NCBI RefSeq assembly: GCF_025751555.1
Contig: NZ_JAOWLB010000019.1
Coordinates: 1-64,000, forward strand
Direction of reading: 5' to 3'
Source: Ruegeria aquimaris
GTDB taxonomy: Bacteria > Pseudomonadota > Alphaproteobacteria > Rhodobacterales > Rhodobacteraceae
DNA: 64,000 bases
Both the position numbers and the translations under genes were made by a program. The notes under the pieces were generated by a model, which saw only the letters and a list, made by a program, of their open reading frames with translations, ran no database searches and was not told the origin of the DNA. The stretch's first letter is position 1. Each line of letters opens with the position of its first letter. Shown here one piece after another: positions 61,206-64,000 of the stretch.

Positions 61206-61967
61206 ATGCGGCGGATGGCCCTGCCTGACCCGATCACTACCTGTGTGCTGTTTGCCGTGGCCCTGCTGGCCGGGGCGCTGAACGCTGTCGCGGGGGGCGC
61301 CACCTTTTTCACCTTTCCTGCGCTGATGGCAGTCGGGCTGCCACCGATGGTGGCAAATGCCACCAATTTTGTGGCGCTGGTCCCCGGAAATCTCGCTGCG
61401 CTGCCCGCCTATCGCGCCGAGCTGCGCGTTATCGGCCGCGCGCTCTGGCCGCTCTTGGCGGTCTGCGGTGCGGGCGGGGTGCTGGGCGCGCTGTTGCTGG
61501 TGGGGCTGGGCGGCGGCCTCTTCGAGCGTCTGGTGCCCTGGCTGATGGCCAGCGCCACCGCGCTCTTCGCCTTTGCCCCGCGCCTGCGCCGCTGGCTCGC
61601 CGCCCGGTCGCTGGGACAGGGGGCCGTCTGGGCGATGCTGTTCCTGTTCTCGGTCTATGGCGGTTATTTCGGCGCCGGTCTGGGCCAGATCATGCTGGCG
61701 GCGCTGATCCTGGCGGGTTACGAGGACTTCCACCAGGCCAACGCGGTCAAGAACGCGGTCATCGGCTGGATCAGCGTGCTGGCGGTGGCGATCTACGGCC
61801 TCAGCGCCGCCGTCGCCTGGCCCGAGGCGCTGGTAATGATGGCGGGCGCCACGCTGGGCGGCTATGGTGGCGGCACGCTGGCCCGGCACATCCCGCAGAG
61901 CCTGTTGCGGGGCTGGGTTATTACCTTTGGTTTGGCCCTGACTGTGTTCTATGCGCTCCGCGGGTGA
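61206..61967 (+). CDS. TauE/SafE (TSUP) family permease
   Basis: 253 aa, eight membrane spans. GALNAVAGGATFFTFPALMAVGLPPMVANATN holds the two glycine-rich TSUP repeats (long motif given by residues 19-50), and FHQANAVKNAV is the second. The family exports sulfite, sulfoacetate or other organosulfonates. The start is uncertain: ATGs at 61206 and 61215 both lack a good ribosome binding site. Confidence 0.84.
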   Translation: MRRMALPDPITTCVLFAVALLAGALNAVAGGATFFTFPALMAVGLPPMVANATNFVALVPGNLAALPAYRAELRVIGRALWPLLAVCGAGGVLGALLLVGLGGGLFERLVPWLMASATALFAFAPRLRRWLAARSLGQGAVWAMLFLFSVYGGYFGAGLGQIMLAALILAGYEDFHQANAVKNAVIGWISVLAVAIYGLSAAVAWPEALVMMAGATLGGYGGGTLARHIPQSLLRGWVITFGLALTVFYALRG

Positions 61968-61983
61968 CAGTTCCGCACCGCGC

Positions 61984-63237
61984 CTACGGCCCGAAGTACC
62001 TTGAACGATGGTCTTTCTGGTCTGCCTGCGACAGCGCCTCGAACATTCGGTCGTAGCACTGATCGTCAGCAAAGCATGCCTTCAACCGATCCTTGGGCTC
62101 ATCCCGCAGGTTGCCCTCGTCATCATATATGTTTGCGGTCTCGGCAAAAATCTCCAAAGACTTTCTCAGCTTGGCATTGGGCTGCTTGTCCCCTCTCCAT
62201 GATTGATCGAACTTCGGGCTGATGGTGTCCACGAAGGACAGGAAGTTTGAGACTGCCTGTTCCGTTCTTCCAGCCTTGCGAAAGACCTGGCATCCTTCGA
62301 AGAACGCTTGTTCGGGGTGTTTCTTGAGAAACTCAAGAACCAGAGGTTCGTTGATTGCCTCGATAGCCTCGTCTTGCTGACCGGCGCGTGCCAGTTCGAA
62401 TGCCTCTCTCATTGCCGCAACCGCCACAAGTTGACCAGGAGGAGCACTGGCAGCATCCCGGTCAGCAATAGCCGCCGCAGTGTTTCCCGCCAACAAGTGC
62501 GCTCGGGACCGCAGGGACCGAAAATACCTGTTTTCAGGTTGTATCTCAATTGCCTGGTCAAGATAGCCGATGGCGGCCTTGTAGTTGCCGTTTTCCTTCA
62601 ATTCGATCTCGGCGAGTTGCATCAACAGGCCGCTGGCCTCTCTACGCTCAGACTTGGGGAGCTTTGCAAGCGCAGCCAACAGGCTTTCTGTGGTATTCTC
62701 GTAGCTTGGGGTCGATTGCCAGCGATACAGCCACGACTTGCCTTCATGAGCCGAGGCCTTTTCCTTGCGGCTCGACCATGGGCTGGCAATGACGCGGTCG
62801 CAGGCGGCCATATCCTTCTTGTGAACCGACCAGCAGGCTTCAAGATTTCTGGTGGTGCTTGCCAGAGTCCAGAAAACGATCGGGATCGCCACGCCAATCA
62901 GAAAGACCAGAAGGAGCGGCCTGTTCGAGATACGGCCATCCATGATGCGCGAGGGCAACAGGATCGTGTTTACGAAGAGGGGCAGGCCCGAAGTTATCCA
63001 AAGCAGTACAAAGAACCCACCCAGGCCATCACCCCAATCATGGCAACCGCCGATGAGAAAACAAAAGAATGCAACACTTGGCTCAAGAAAAATAAAGAAG
63101 GTCAACGGGTAAGACAACAAGGAGATCAGCGCGCGCTGCCAACTGCAATCTCTGATCACCCGAAAGAAAGAGACGAGTGACACAATCATTAGGGGAAACC
63201 AGCCGAAGACAACAAGTATCTCGAACAATACAGTCAT
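61984..63237 (-). CDS. Membrane protein with C-terminal TPR-like repeats, function unknown
   Basis: 417 aa. Four membrane helices lie in the first 135 residues. The soluble part has TPR-like helical repeats (NYKAAIGYLDQAIEIQPENRYF, RSRAHLLAGNTAAAIADRD, AMREAFELARAGQQDEAIEA). Its GC content is lower than that of its neighbours and it sits beside a REP pair. I recognise no orthologous family. It may have been acquired by transfer. Confidence 0.6.
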   Translation of the reverse strand: MTVLFEILVVFGWFPLMIVSLVSFFRVIRDCSWQRALISLLSYPLTFFIFLEPSVAFFCFLIGGCHDWGDGLGGFFVLLWITSGLPLFVNTILLPSRIMDGRISNRPLLLVFLIGVAIPIVFWTLASTTRNLEACWSVHKKDMAACDRVIASPWSSRKEKASAHEGKSWLYRWQSTPSYENTTESLLAALAKLPKSERREASGLLMQLAEIELKENGNYKAAIGYLDQAIEIQPENRYFRSLRSRAHLLAGNTAAAIADRDAASAPPGQLVAVAAMREAFELARAGQQDEAIEAINEPLVLEFLKKHPEQAFFEGCQVFRKAGRTEQAVSNFLSFVDTISPKFDQSWRGDKQPNAKLRKSLEIFAETANIYDDEGNLRDEPKDRLKACFADDQCYDRMFEALSQADQKDHRSRYFGP

Positions 63238-63382
63238 TCGCCGTCCCTTGCCTCCTCAATGAAAGCTAAGTTGCGACCAGGATTAGATGCTTTGACATAG
63301 ATCAGTATTGGTCTGGCTGAACGCCTTTGGTCCAATCACCAAATTGGGCCACCGTCAGGACGTTGCGTTCAGTAGCAGGTCG

Positions 63383-63462
63383 GTAGGGTGGGCAGTCTTG
63401 CCCACCATTGCCGAGTCCCGGAAATTCTTCGCACGCGCGGTGGGCAGAACTGCCCACCCTAC
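63383..63462. repeat. REP-like palindromic pair (REPIN-type)
   Basis: Two stems, GGTGGGCA-GTCT-TGCCCACC (63387-63406) and GGTGGGCA-GAAC-TGCCCACC (63439-63458), lie in inverted order. They are bounded by GTAG (63383) and CTAC (63462), so the 80-bp unit is itself an inverted repeat. This fits a REPIN mobilised by a RAYT transposase, which is not in the window. Confidence 0.8.
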
Positions 63463-63482
63463 AGCCGCCGACCCGCGGCAGA

Positions 63483-64000
<518 letters not shown>

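Overview
This is a 64 kb, densely packed, GC-rich chromosomal window. It looks like an alphaproteobacterium of the Rhodobacteraceae, roseobacter group (Ruegeria-like). The reasons are the codon usage, the many ATGA/GTGA gene overlaps, the tatABC, surE-pcm-nlpD, radA-cvpA-purF and dnaB/alr neighbourhoods, the Hint-domain proteins and the carnitine catabolic genes. The genus is inference. I see no rRNA, tRNA, CRISPR array, prophage or intact insertion sequence.

Layout. 0.4-3.7 kb: acyl-CoA synthetase, HSL-type esterase and RidA-family protein. 3.8-7.2 kb: phosphodiesterase-like protein, outer-membrane barrel, HxlR regulator and small tautomerase. 7.3-17.5 kb: a minus-strand block holding a peptide ABC importer (two permeases, a fused double ATPase, a Tat-exported binding protein), a CocE/NonD hydrolase, and an overlapping run of glycerate kinase, dtd, PfkB sugar kinase and nitroreductase. 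17.7-23.1 kb: Hsp20, then a carnitine catabolism cluster: a GlxA/CdhR-like regulator divergent from BKACE, lipocalin, a carnitine dehydrogenase-thioesterase fusion and an SDR. 23.2-32 kb: hemerythrin, XRE regulator, desaturase, EamA exporter, RNA helicase, glycosyltransferase, prfC and cytochrome c556. 32.2-38.5 kb: a gene broken by an amber codon, a Hint protein, an atypical SDR with an AlkC-like glycosylase, arsM and an orphan ABC ATPase. 38.6-47.1 kb: surE-pcm-nlpD, WYL regulator, tatABC, adenylate cyclase and lrgAB. 47.3-50.8 kb: a DUF815 ATPase, an AT-rich islet and a caspase-like protein. 50.8-64 kb: SDR, purF, Hint protein, cvpA, radA, PqiA-like protein, thioesterase, an Mla-like ABC pair overlapping alr, 2OG oxygenase, TSUP permease, a lower-GC TPR membrane protein, a REP pair and the 3' part of dnaB.

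The most unusual signals are not ordinary genes. (1) A family of structured intergenic repeats ends in GGAGTATTT plus a purine-rich GAAG tail. There are six copies here, and five of them lie on the sense strand just downstream of a stop codon. (2) A degenerate second copy of the 3' end of the DUF815 ATPase gene lies 1,019 bp downstream of the first. An AT-rich, mostly non-coding islet lies between the two, as expected of a decayed element integrated at a gene 3' end. (3) Two sites carry back-to-back hairpins after genes, one with the stop codon in a loop. (4) A 16-bp direct repeat at a 32-bp period lies between lrgA and the DUF815 gene. (5) An exported protein gene is interrupted by a single in-frame TAG.
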